From positions 33,546 through 97,545 of the forward strand of contig JAJXWB010000012.1 of the NCBI GenBank assembly GCA_021781815.1: 64,000 nt of DNA. Direction: 5' to 3'. The notes below the pieces were generated by a model that worked only from the letters and a program-made list of their open reading frames with translations, searched no databases and had not been told where the DNA came from. Origin of the DNA: Pseudomonadota bacterium. GTDB taxonomy: Bacteria > Pseudomonadota > Alphaproteobacteria > Rhizobiales > Beijerinckiaceae. This document shows positions 34,938-44,143 of this stretch, in pieces (the stretch's first letter is position 1; every line of letters starts with the position of its first letter). Position numbers and translations under genes: made by a program.

Positions 34938-34985
34938 TTAATTGCAAAGCGCTCCGCCAGAGGGCGTGGGGCAAGCGGGGAGACG

Positions 34986-35624
34986 ATGGTGGAAGATCCC
35001 GACACCGCCGTGCAGGCGCGGGCGCCGAACACCAAGGACCGGCTGATCGCAGCGGCGCGCGAGATCATGATCGAGCGCAATGCGGTGGAATTCTCGTTGC
35101 AGGATGTCGCCGCGCGCTCGGGCCTGAATTCCGCGCTGGTCAAATATCATTTTGGCAACAAGGACGGGCTGCTTCTCGCCTTGCTCGAACGCGACGCGGA
35201 ACTGTCTCTCAAGCAGGTCGAGCGGCTGGTGGCGCGCGACATGCCGGCGACGGAGAAGCTGCGCATCCATATTTCGGGCATTATAGAAACCTATTTCCGC
35301 AAACCGTACATGAACCGGCTCGTGCATCAATTGATCCATGAGCGCGGCGATGAGCCCGCCAACGCCGTGCTGCGTTTCTTCGTCGAACCGCTTGCAGGAT
35401 TCCAGCGGATGATTCTGGAGCAGGGCGTGATGAGCGGCGAGTTCAAGCGGGTCGATCCCGGCTTTTTCTATCACGCGGTCGGCAGCGCGTGCGACGCGCT
35501 GTTCACTTGGCATCCTGAAGCGCGCCGCATCTGGGGCGTCGCCACAATCAGTGACGCGCAACGCCGACTTTACGCCGATTTCGTCGTCGATCTCGTGCTG
35601 AACGGCCTCGTGCGTCGCGACTGA
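34986..35624 (+). CDS. TetR-family transcriptional regulator
   Basis: 212 residues. The N-terminal helix-turn-helix domain reads TKDRLIAAAREIMIERNAVEFSLQDVAARSG, with the recognition helix in LNSALVKYHFGNKDGLLLALLERD. The C-terminal ligand domain (about 75-205) is helical and includes MNRLVHQLIHE. By position it is the repressor for the divergent dehydrogenase pair B and for the acyl-CoA ligase that starts 22 bases after it. The inducer is probably an acyl-CoA or its acid (inference). Confidence 0.92.
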   Translation: MVEDPDTAVQARAPNTKDRLIAAAREIMIERNAVEFSLQDVAARSGLNSALVKYHFGNKDGLLLALLERDAELSLKQVERLVARDMPATEKLRIHISGIIETYFRKPYMNRLVHQLIHERGDEPANAVLRFFVEPLAGFQRMILEQGVMSGEFKRVDPGFFYHAVGSACDALFTWHPEARRIWGVATISDAQRRLYADFVVDLVLNGLVRRD

Positions 35625-35645
35625 TACATCAAAAGAGGAAACGCA

Positions 35646-37181
35646 ATGCATCCTTACGTTCATGCGCGCGCACATCCGCACAAGGCCGCGGTGGTGATGG
35701 CTGGTTCAGGCAAGATCATCACCTATGGCGAGATTGAAAGCCGCTCCAATCAAGGCGCGCATCTCTTTCGTTCGCTGGGCCTGAAGCGCGGCGACTCAAT
35801 CGCACTTTACCTGGAGAACCATCCTCGCTATTTCGAAATCTGCTGGGCAGCCCAGCGCGCCGGCCTTTATTACACCTGCATCTCGTCCAGCCTCACCGCC
35901 GCGGAGGTCGAGTATATCGTGCGCGATTGCTCGGCGAAGCTATTCATCACGTCGCGCGCCAAAGCAGGCGAAGCGGAGAAGCTTGCCTCGAATATTGCCG
36001 ACCTCTCCCTGTTCTCGCTTGACGAGTCCTGGGGCGCCTTCGCCTCGTTTGAGGCGGCGCGAGCGAAAATGCCGGAAACGCGGATCGCCGACGAGTCGCC
36101 GGGCGCCGATATGCTGTATTCCTCCGGTACGACGGGCCGTCCGAAGGGCATCAAGATAGCGCTGAAGGACGAGCCGATCGATGCGGCCAATTCGTTGACG
36201 CAACTTGCCGGCGGCCTTTTCGGATTCAACAGTGAGACGGTCTATCTTTCGCCGGCGCCGCTCTATCATGCCGCGCCATTGCGCTGGTGCATGACGACGC
36301 ACCGCCTCGGCGGAACAGTGATCGTGATGGAGAAGTTCGATCCGGAATTCGCGCTGCGATTGATCGAACAGTACAAGGTGACGGCGTCGCAATGGGTGCC
36401 GACGCATTTCATCCGCATGCTGAAACTTCCGCCTGAAACGCGGGCTAAATATGATGTTGCCTCGCTGACATGTGCAATTCACGCTGCCGCGCCGTGCCCT
36501 GTGCAAACCAAACAGGCGATGATCGAATGGTGGGGGCCGGTCCTCAAGGAATATTACGCGGGCAGCGAGGGTAACGGGTTTTGCTATATTTCGTCCGAGG
36601 AATGGCTGAAAAAGCCTGGGTCCGTCGGCACTGCGAAGATCGGCAAACTCCGGATTTGCGATGAAGATGGAGACGAGGTCGCGACCGGCGTCGACGGCAC
36701 GGTCTATTTCGCCGAAGGCAATGAGTTCGTCTATCACAACGATCCCGAGAAGACCGCGCAGTCCAAAAACAAGCATGGCTGGACGACGCTCGGCGACGTT
36801 GGACATGTCGATCAGGATGGCTATCTGTTCCTGACTGACCGCAAGGCGTTCATGATCATTTCTGGGGGCGTAAATATCTATCCGCAGGAACTTGAAAACC
36901 TGCTCGTCACCCATCCGAAGGTCGCCGACGCGGCCGTGGTCGGCGCGCCGGACGAGGAGATGGGTGAGAAGGTCGTGGCGGTCATCCAGCCCATGAACTG
37001 GGCCGACGCCGGGCAGGCGCTGAAGGATGAACTGATGGCGTTTGCGCGGGTGAACATATCCCACATCAAGGCGCCGAAGCAGATCGATTTCATGGAGGAA
37101 CTGCCGCGCCATCAGACCGGGAAGCTCTACAAGCGTATCGTGCGCGACGCATACTGGGGGAAAAAGTCGACGATCGTGTGA
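35646..37181 (+). CDS. AMP-forming acyl-CoA synthetase (acid:CoA ligase)
   Basis: 511 residues. Activates a carboxylic acid to acyl-AMP, then acyl-CoA. P-loop YSSGTTGRPKGI at about 157-168, the A5-type YYAGSEGNG, the hinge/A8 segment GWTTLGDVGHVDQDGYLFLTDRKA followed by SGGVNIYPQELE, and the catalytic A10 Lys in LPRHQTGKLYKR are all intact. GAGGAA precedes the ATG. It is cotranscribed with the TetR gene. Its position among three dehydrogenase pairs suggests it makes the CoA ester they oxidise; chain type cannot be read. Confidence 0.92.
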   Translation: MHPYVHARAHPHKAAVVMAGSGKIITYGEIESRSNQGAHLFRSLGLKRGDSIALYLENHPRYFEICWAAQRAGLYYTCISSSLTAAEVEYIVRDCSAKLFITSRAKAGEAEKLASNIADLSLFSLDESWGAFASFEAARAKMPETRIADESPGADMLYSSGTTGRPKGIKIALKDEPIDAANSLTQLAGGLFGFNSETVYLSPAPLYHAAPLRWCMTTHRLGGTVIVMEKFDPEFALRLIEQYKVTASQWVPTHFIRMLKLPPETRAKYDVASLTCAIHAAAPCPVQTKQAMIEWWGPVLKEYYAGSEGNGFCYISSEEWLKKPGSVGTAKIGKLRICDEDGDEVATGVDGTVYFAEGNEFVYHNDPEKTAQSKNKHGWTTLGDVGHVDQDGYLFLTDRKAFMIISGGVNIYPQELENLLVTHPKVADAAVVGAPDEEMGEKVVAVIQPMNWADAGQALKDELMAFARVNISHIKAPKQIDFMEELPRHQTGKLYKRIVRDAYWGKKSTIV

Positions 37182-37213
37182 GAAGGCGAACGATCGGATG
37201 GAGGGGCCGCAAA

Positions 37214-37894
37214 ATGGATTTTGGGGAACTTGTTCAGACTCGCAGGAGCGTGCGCGGCTTCAAAAAGCAGCCGGTGCCGCGTGCGACGATCGACGAGATC
37301 ATCGCGCTCGCCAAGCGCGCGCCCTCGTCGATGAACACACAGCCCTGGCATGTGCATGTGCTGGCAGGCGCGCCGCTGGAGGTGCTGCGCCGGCGCAATA
37401 TGGAGGCCATGGTTGGCGGCGCCAAGCCGAACCGCGACATCGCCATCCATGGCGAATACGAGGGGGTGCATCGTGAACGGCAGGTCGACATCGCCAAGAA
37501 GCTGTTCGCCGCCATGGGTATCGCGCGCGACGACAAGCCAATGCGGACGGACTGGGTGCTGCGCGGCTTCCGGCAGTTCGACGCGCCGGTGTCGCTGGTG
37601 CTGACGTATGATCGCAGGCTCGATCCCGGCGCCGTCTGCCATTTCGATCTTGGCGCGCTGTGCTACGGCATCGTGATGGCGGCGTGGGATCGCGGACTGG
37701 GCACCGTCATCAACGGCCAGGGAATCATGCGCTCGGACATCGTTAGGGAGGTCGCAGACATTCCAGAGGACGAGGCGATCATGACCTGTGTCGCGATGGG
37801 GTATCCGGACGAATCCTTTCCAGCCAATGCGGTGCGTTCCGACCGCGAGCCCAACGAAAGCTTCGTGCGTTATATTGGTTTCGACGACGCGTGA
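37214..37894 (+). CDS. Nitroreductase-family protein B
   Basis: About 226 residues. Start MDFGELVQTRRSVRGFKKQPVPRATIDEI and AKRAPSSMNTQPWHVHVL are the FMN-binding N-terminus. FDLGALCYGIVMAAWDRGLGTVINGQG is the central segment, and VAMGYPDESFPAN the C-terminal FMN loop. ATG at 37214 follows the ligase by 32 bases; the frame is open to 37178. Probably the third gene of the tetR-ligase operon. Substrate unknown. Confidence 0.9.
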   Translation: MDFGELVQTRRSVRGFKKQPVPRATIDEIIALAKRAPSSMNTQPWHVHVLAGAPLEVLRRRNMEAMVGGAKPNRDIAIHGEYEGVHRERQVDIAKKLFAAMGIARDDKPMRTDWVLRGFRQFDAPVSLVLTYDRRLDPGAVCHFDLGALCYGIVMAAWDRGLGTVINGQGIMRSDIVREVADIPEDEAIMTCVAMGYPDESFPANAVRSDREPNESFVRYIGFDDA

Positions 37895-37913
37895 TGCGTC
37901 GGACGACGGACGT

Positions 37914-38681
37914 CTACGATCCGATTGTGACGCCGCCGTCGGCGACAAGGATCTGGCCAGTCATGAAGCTTGCGGCTTTCGAGGCGAGGAAAGCGACGAT
38001 GCCGCCGATCTCGTCTGGTTCGCCGATTCTGCGCAGCGGGCTCGTGCGTGTGCGCTTCTCGAGATATTCGGGATTTTCCCACAAGGCGCGGGCGAAATCG
38101 GTTTTTACCAATCCCGGCGCGATACAATTGGCGCGTACGTTCCTTGGACCCCATTCGACCGCGAGATTGCGGGCCAGCGCGAAGTCGGCGGCTTTGGAGA
38201 TGCCATAGACGCCCAATGCATCGGTGCCTCGAATTCCGCCGATCGACGAAACGATGACGATCGAGCCGCCGCCCTGTTTCGACATTTGCGGGGCGACGAG
38301 ATTGGCGAGCCAGATGTTGCTCTTGACGTTGGAGTTCATCACCTTGTCGAACGCTTCATCCGGCATTTCGCTGAGTGGACCGTAAACCGGGTTGACGGCG
38401 GCATTGCAGACCATCGTGTCGATGCGCCCGTATTTCTCGAGCGTTCCGGCGACGAGCGCCTCGACCTCGTTTTTGCGTGAAATGTTGCAGGGGATGACGG
38501 TCGCTTCGCCGCCTTTCGCGCGGATTCCGGCCGCTGCATCCTCGCAGGCGTCGGCCTTACGGCTGGATACGACAACTTTCGCGCCCATCTGCGCCATGAT
38601 CTCAGCCGCCGCGCGACCGATGCCGCGTGAAGAGCCGGTGATGATGGCGACCTGGCCGGTGAGATCGAAGGGGTGGGTCAT
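37914..38681 (-). CDS. Short-chain dehydrogenase/reductase (classical SDR)
   Basis: About 255 residues. GSSRGIG at 16-22 binds the cofactor, VCNAAVNP is the NNAG-type motif, VSSIGG carries the catalytic Ser and VYGISK the Tyr and Lys. Unlike the SDR at 29213, the catalytic triad is intact. GAGGGA lies 7 bases upstream of ATG 38681, and the frame is open to 38759. It is convergent with nitroreductase B and lies downstream of dehydrogenase pair C on the same strand. Candidate 3-hydroxyacyl-CoA dehydrogenase or ketoreductase of the island. Confidence 0.9.
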   Translation of the reverse strand: MTHPFDLTGQVAIITGSSRGIGRAAAEIMAQMGAKVVVSSRKADACEDAAAGIRAKGGEATVIPCNISRKNEVEALVAGTLEKYGRIDTMVCNAAVNPVYGPLSEMPDEAFDKVMNSNVKSNIWLANLVAPQMSKQGGGSIVIVSSIGGIRGTDALGVYGISKAADFALARNLAVEWGPRNVRANCIAPGLVKTDFARALWENPEYLEKRTRTSPLRRIGEPDEIGGIVAFLASKAASFMTGQILVADGGVTIGS

Positions 38682-38753
38682 ATCGGATCCCTCAAAATCG
38701 GTTGCCGCCTTTGCGAGTCGGGGAAAATCGCCTTCGGCGGTTTCCCCTGAGCA

Positions 38754-38790
38754 AAGCAATCCATCGCCGGGGTCCGAGGATGGATTGCTT
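38754..38790. repeat. Dispersed-type palindromic intergenic element
   Basis: AAGCAATCCATC (38754-38765) and GATGGATTGCTT (38779-38790) form a perfect 12-base stem with a 13-base loop. The bases just after it (CGTCGTCGCG, then TGTGATGACGG) resemble the tail of a palindromic repeat I recall between genes in many alphaproteobacteria. It is the only full copy I see here. It may act as a transcript terminator or stabiliser between pair C and the SDR. Confidence 0.55.
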
Positions 38791-38837
38791 CGTCGTCGCG
38801 TACCTTGTGATGACGGGAGATTCGGCGACCGTCCGAC

Positions 38838-39986
38838 TTACGCCGCGATCAAACCGCCCATGTTGGAAAGTCTGGTCAGGTGATGGTCGCCATCGCCGTA
38901 CATCATGTCGATCATCGTGTTGCGCTTGAAATAATGACCGACCGCCAGTTCGTAGGTGACGCCGACGCCGCCGTGCAATTGCACGGATTGCTGACCGACG
39001 AAGCGAACGGACTTGCCGATCTGCACCTTGGCCGCAGACATGGCGCGCGCCCGTTCCCTGGCGTCGATTTCGGCCGCCATCATGGTCGCGTACATGGTGA
39101 TCGAGCGGGCCTGCTCGACCATCACGAACATTTCGACCGCGCGGTGCTGCAGCGCCTGAAACGAACCAATCGTGACGCCGAACTGTTTGCGCGTCTTGAG
39201 ATACTCGACCGTTTGCCGGTGCGATTCCGCCATCCCGCCGACTGCTTCCGCACACAGGGCCGCGATCGCCTCGTCGGTCACGCGCTCGATCGCGTCGATC
39301 GCGTCGCCGGGCTGGCCCAGCACATGGGCGGCCTCGACCTTGACGTCGGCGAACGATACCTCGGCCGAGCGCGTGGCGTCCTGGTTCGAGTAGCCGCGGC
39401 GCGTGACGCCGGGCGCCTTTGCGTCGATCAGGAACAGGCCGATGCCAGAACGGTCGCGCGTCGCGCCGGAGACGCGGGCGCTGACGATGAGAAAATCCGC
39501 GGAATCGCCGTTGAGCACGAGCGACTTTTCGCCGTTCAGCACATAGCCGTCGCCGTCCTTTGTCGCTTTCGTCTCGACATGCGCAAGATTGTAGCGGGCC
39601 AGACGCTCGCCGTGGGCGAATGCAAATATCTTCTCGCCGCCGGCGATCATGGGAACGAAGGTCGCGCGCTGCGCGGCGCTGGCGGCATGACGCAGAAGGC
39701 CGCCGGACAGAACGACAGTGGCGAAATAAGGTTCGACCACCAGCCCACGCCCGAATGATTCCATCACGATCATCGTTTCCACCGGGCCGCCGCCAAAACC
39801 GCCGTCGGCTTCGGCGAATGGCAAGGCGAGCAGGCCAAGTTCTGCGAACTGGCTCCAGATGTCCGTGCTGTAGCCGTTCTCTCCCTTGAGATAGGCCTTG
39901 CGTTGCTCGAAATCATATTTGTCGGCGATCAGGCGATCGACCGAATCCTTGAGCATGCGCTGTTCTTCGTTGAGATCGAAATCCAT
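38838..39986 (-). CDS. Acyl-CoA dehydrogenase small subunit of pair C (PimD-like)
   Basis: 382 residues. Start MDFDLNEEQRMLKDSVDRLIADKYDFEQRKAYL closely resembles the small subunit of pimeloyl-CoA dehydrogenase (PimD). The fold is normal (LALPFAEADGGFGGG, YNLAHVETKATKDGDGYVLNGEKSLVLNG). Neither known base position has Glu in context: VTDEAIAALCAEAVGGMAE and VTYELAVGHYFKRNTM. It follows its presumed partner by 36 bases. Confidence 0.87.
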   Translation of the reverse strand: MDFDLNEEQRMLKDSVDRLIADKYDFEQRKAYLKGENGYSTDIWSQFAELGLLALPFAEADGGFGGGPVETMIVMESFGRGLVVEPYFATVVLSGGLLRHAASAAQRATFVPMIAGGEKIFAFAHGERLARYNLAHVETKATKDGDGYVLNGEKSLVLNGDSADFLIVSARVSGATRDRSGIGLFLIDAKAPGVTRRGYSNQDATRSAEVSFADVKVEAAHVLGQPGDAIDAIERVTDEAIAALCAEAVGGMAESHRQTVEYLKTRKQFGVTIGSFQALQHRAVEMFVMVEQARSITMYATMMAAEIDARERARAMSAAKVQIGKSVRFVGQQSVQLHGGVGVTYELAVGHYFKRNTMIDMMYGDGDHHLTRLSNMGGLIAA

Positions 39987-40022
39987 CTTCTTTGTCCCGC
40001 GATAATCTGTTCGATGAGAGCG

Positions 40023-41225
40023 TCAGAGCCCGAGAATCGCCTTGGCGATGATGTTCTTCTGAATCTCGTTCGAGCCGCCGTAGATCGACACCTTGCGGTA
40101 GTTGAAATAGGTCGGCGCGAACGGGGAGGCCCATTCGGGGCCGGCCGGCGGTTCGTTCCAGCCGTGATCCTCGCTCTCGGCGCGGAAGGGCGCGACATAG
40201 GGGCCAGCGACCTCGAGCGCGAGCTCGGTGATCGCCTGCTGGATTTCCGAACCCTTGATCTTGAGGATCGAGGAGGCGGGGTCGGGCTTGCCCTTCTCGC
40301 GGTTGCGCTCAGCCGCCACAACGCGCAATTGCGTCATTTCGAGCGCCTTGAGTTCGACCTCGATCGCGGCGAGCTTTTCACGAAAACGCGGGTTCTCGAT
40401 GAGCGGCGTATCGCCGTCGCGCTCTTCGGCGGCGAGCTGCTTCAGCCGGCGGATGCGTTCCTTCGATGCGCCGACGCGGGCAATGCCGACGCGCTCGTTG
40501 CCGAGCAGGAACTTGGCGTAATCCCAGCCCTTGTTCTCCTCGCCGACCAGATTTTCCGCGGGTACGCGCACGTCGTCGAAGAAAACCTCGTTCACCTCGA
40601 ATCCGCCGTCGATCGTCTGGATCGGGCGCACCGTGATGCCGCTGGTCTTCATGTCGATCAGCAGGAACGAGATGCCCTGCTGCTTCTTGGCAGCCGGATC
40701 AGTGCGCACGAGCGTGAAGATCATGTCGCCGTGCTGGCCGAGCGTCGTCCATGTCTTCTGTCCGTTGACGATGTAGAAATCGCCGTCCTTCCTTGCGGTC
40801 GTCTTGAGACCGGCGAGATCGGAGCCGGCGCCGGGCTCGGAGAAGCCCTGCGACCACCACGTATCGAGATTGGCGATCGCGGGCAGGTACTTCTTTTTCT
40901 GCTCCTCATTGCCGAAGGTGTAGATGACCGGGCCGACCATGCTCGTGCCGAAAGCGAGCATCTGCGGCGAGGGCGCAAGCATCTGCTCTTCAAGAAAGAT
41001 ATATTGCTGCACGGGCGTCCAGCCGGCGCCGCCATATTGCACCGGCCAATGCGGAACGGCCCAGCCCTTCTTGTTGAGGATGCGCGTCCAGCGGACGAGA
41101 TCGTCCTTGCTGGGGTGCAGCCCGGAAACCAGCTTGTCGCGGATGTCCTGCGGCAGGTTCTCTTTGAAGAAGGTCCGCACTTCATCGCGAAACGCGTTTT
41201 CTTCAGGCGTGAAACTGAGATCCAT
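40023..41225 (-). CDS. Acyl-CoA dehydrogenase large subunit of pair C (PimC-like)
   Basis: 400 residues. Start MDLSFTPEENAFRDEVRTFFKENLP resembles the large subunit of pimeloyl-CoA dehydrogenase (PimC). FAD contacts SEPGAGSDLAGL (129-140) and QKTWTTLGQHG (156-166) are present. Glu244 in GNERVG sits at the alternative base position, and the C-terminal site is GGS (IYGGSNEIQKNIIAK). It is the first gene of its operon and divergent from importer system 3 across a 491-base gap. A dicarboxylyl-CoA substrate is suggested by the PimC likeness only. Confidence 0.88.
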   Translation of the reverse strand: MDLSFTPEENAFRDEVRTFFKENLPQDIRDKLVSGLHPSKDDLVRWTRILNKKGWAVPHWPVQYGGAGWTPVQQYIFLEEQMLAPSPQMLAFGTSMVGPVIYTFGNEEQKKKYLPAIANLDTWWSQGFSEPGAGSDLAGLKTTARKDGDFYIVNGQKTWTTLGQHGDMIFTLVRTDPAAKKQQGISFLLIDMKTSGITVRPIQTIDGGFEVNEVFFDDVRVPAENLVGEENKGWDYAKFLLGNERVGIARVGASKERIRRLKQLAAEERDGDTPLIENPRFREKLAAIEVELKALEMTQLRVVAAERNREKGKPDPASSILKIKGSEIQQAITELALEVAGPYVAPFRAESEDHGWNEPPAGPEWASPFAPTYFNYRKVSIYGGSNEIQKNIIAKAILGL

Positions 41226-41716
41226 GGTCGGCCTCTGTCAGATTGACTCGAATTGAGGGAAGCATTGCATCTTTTCGCAGCGCAACACTACCACCGCGCC
41301 GAATGAAGCGGCTGCGCGCTGCTTTCGTTCTGCGAAACGTGCTGCGAAGGTTCCGTTCCTGTACTCCCTGAGCCGCGCCGCCGTCCCAATTTGCCGCACG
41401 GCTCAGCGGCAGAACGCCCGCAGTCGCGCAAATGTCCGACAATCTTGCAGCGCAAGTTTACACTTTTGTGTTTGACCGAGACGCTAGTTTGTGATGGATT
41501 TCGAGTCAACGAAAACACGCTGTTGCGAAGCGGGGAGCTTCGCTTGTGCGAAGTGCGTTTCGGATTGCGAAACAGGCGTCGGGCAAGAACGCCGGACAAC
41601 AATCGACCAGGGATGGACAGCCGGATGGGTGGAGTGGAGCAAGCGCGCGGCCGTAATGACAGCGGCGCGCGGCGATCATGCAGGCTCGCTTGCGAGGTCC
41701 ATCAGTCACGGAGATC
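41226..41716. promoter_or_regulatory. Divergent 491-base regulatory gap with several palindromes
   Basis: The longest non-coding stretch in the window. It separates the pair C dehydrogenase operon (minus) from importer system 3 (plus). Visible sites are CTTGC-AGC-GCAAG at 41444-41456; GCGAAG at 41525 pairing with CTTCGC at 41538; CTTCGC-TTGT-GCGAAG at 41538-41553; and GTTTCG-GATTG-CGAAAC at 41557-41573. TGCGAA-type words also recur near 41330 and 41340. I see no convincing ORF. A regulator acting on both operons is likely, but none is encoded beside it. Confidence 0.5.
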
Positions 41717-42537
41717 ATGGCATCTGCCAGCGGCGCGACGGGGGCGGCGATGAGCGGAGCCTCGCAGAATGGAGCGCCGCTGCTCGAGGTGCGTGACGTC
41801 GCCGTGCGGTTCGAGGGCATTGTCGCGCTGGACGGTGTATCCTTTACTCTTCGGAAGGGGCAGGTTCTCGGACTGATCGGTCCAAACGGCGCAGGCAAGA
41901 CGACGATGTTCAATTGCCTGAGCCGGCTGTACACACCGACCTCGGGCGACGTGCTGTTTGAGGGCAAGAGCATCCTCGGTAGACCCGCGCATGAGATGGC
42001 GGCGATCGGCATCGGCCGAACCTTCCAGAATGTCGCATTGTTTTCGCGGCTCACCGTGCGCGAGAACGTCCTGATCGGCGGCCATTCGCACACGAGCAGC
42101 AATTTCGTCGGCGATTCGCTGCGTCTGCCCGGTTCACGCCACACAGAATCGCAACTCGAATCGACCGCGCAGGAATTGATCGACTATCTCGATCTCAACG
42201 ATGTCGCCGACCGGCCAGTGGCAGGACTGCCATTCGGCACACAGAAGCGGGTCGAACTGGCGCGCGCATTGTCGGCGCGGCCGAAGCTGCTGTTGCTGGA
42301 CGAACCCGCAGGCGGCCTCAACCACGACGAATTGCATGAACTTGGCCGTCTTGTGCGGCAGATTCGCGACGACCGCGACGTCACCGTGCTGCTGGTCGAG
42401 CATCACATGGGTCTCGTGATGTCGATCTCCGACAACGTCGTTGCGCTCAATTTCGGCAAGAAGATTGCAGAAGGGCCGCCGGACGCCGTGCGCAAGGATC
42501 CCGAATTGATCCGCGCCTATCTTGGCGGAGACGCGGC

Positions 42538-42541
<4 letters not shown>
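41717..42541 (+). CDS. livG: Liv-type ABC ATPase LivG (system 3)
   Basis: About 274 residues from ATG 41717. Walker [10 protein letters not shown], LivG-type GRTFQNVALFSRLTVRENVLIG, signature region LPFGTQKRVELARAL, Walker B LLLLDEPAGGL and H-loop VEHHMGLVM are intact. Start uncertain: ATGs at 41678, 41717 and 41750 are possible, and GGAG lies close before 41717. First gene of a G-F-H-M operon, an order that differs from systems 1 and 2. No binding protein adjoins. Confidence 0.88.
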
Positions 42542-43251
<710 letters not shown>

Positions 43252-43263
43252 GAGTCGTTGGCG

Positions 43264-44142
43264 ATGGAGCTTTTCACGCAACAGGTTCTCGCGGGAATCG
43301 CGACCGGCGCGATCTACGCCTGCATGGCGCTCGCAGTGGTCATGATTTACCAGGCGATCAATCACCTCAATTTCGCGCAGGGCGAAATGGCGATGTTCTC
43401 GACGTTCATCGCCTGGCAATTTCTGGAATGGGGCTTGCCCTACTGGCTCGCCTTCATCCTGACCGTGATCGTCTCGTTCGTCGCTGGCGTGGCGATCGAG
43501 CGCGTCGTGTTCAAGCCGATCGAAAATGCGCCGGTGCTCAGCCACGTCGTGATCTTCATCGCGCTCTATTCGGTCATCAATTCGGCGGCCGGTTTCATCT
43601 GGGACTTCACGGTGAAGAGCTTTCCCTCGCCGTTCGGTTCCTCGCCGCTGTTCGGATCAAGCCTGATTTCGGCGCATCAGGGCGGCATGGTGGCGGTGAC
43701 GCTGGCGCTGTTGTTGCTGCTCTACATGTTCTTCAGCTACACGCGCGTTGGCCTTGCGATGCGCGCGGCCGCCGCAAATCCGGCCTCGGCGCGGCTGGTC
43801 GGCATCCGCGTTTCCTGGATGACTGCTCTCGGCTGGGGCATGGCGGCCGCGCTCGGCTCGATTGCCGGCATGCTGATCGCGCCGGTTGTCTTTCTCGAGC
43901 CGAACATGATGATCTCGATCCTGCTCTACGGCTTCGCGGGCGCCGTGCTCGGCGGTCTCACCAGCCCCGGCGGCGCCGTGCTCGGCGGCTTCGCGGTCGG
44001 CGTGATCGAGAATCTCGCGGGCACCTATATCCCCGTCGTCGGCAGCGAGCTCAAACTGCCCATCGCCCTCGTCGTCATCGTCGTGGTGCTCGTCTTCAAG
44101 CCGGCCGGCCTGTTCGGTCGGGTCGTCGTTTCGCGAGTCTGA
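43264..44142 (+). CDS. livH: Liv-type ABC permease LivH (system 3)
   Basis: About 292 residues. Hydrophobic throughout, with about eight helices. AGIATGAIYACMALAVVMIYQAINHLNFAQGEMAMFST is the LivH N-terminus, and VFKPAGLFGR the C-terminus. ATG at 43264 has GGAG 9 bases upstream; a TTG at 43258 in the same frame is an alternative. It lies 12 bases after livF. Confidence 0.91.
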   Translation: MELFTQQVLAGIATGAIYACMALAVVMIYQAINHLNFAQGEMAMFSTFIAWQFLEWGLPYWLAFILTVIVSFVAGVAIERVVFKPIENAPVLSHVVIFIALYSVINSAAGFIWDFTVKSFPSPFGSSPLFGSSLISAHQGGMVAVTLALLLLLYMFFSYTRVGLAMRAAAANPASARLVGIRVSWMTALGWGMAAALGSIAGMLIAPVVFLEPNMMISILLYGFAGAVLGGLTSPGGAVLGGFAVGVIENLAGTYIPVVGSELKLPIALVVIVVVLVFKPAGLFGRVVVSRV

Positions 44143-44143
44143 C

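Noticed and set aside
39903..41246. 447-codon open frame on the plus strand
   Set aside because: Antisense to the PimC-like gene, with biased His/Arg/Asp composition and no family motif.
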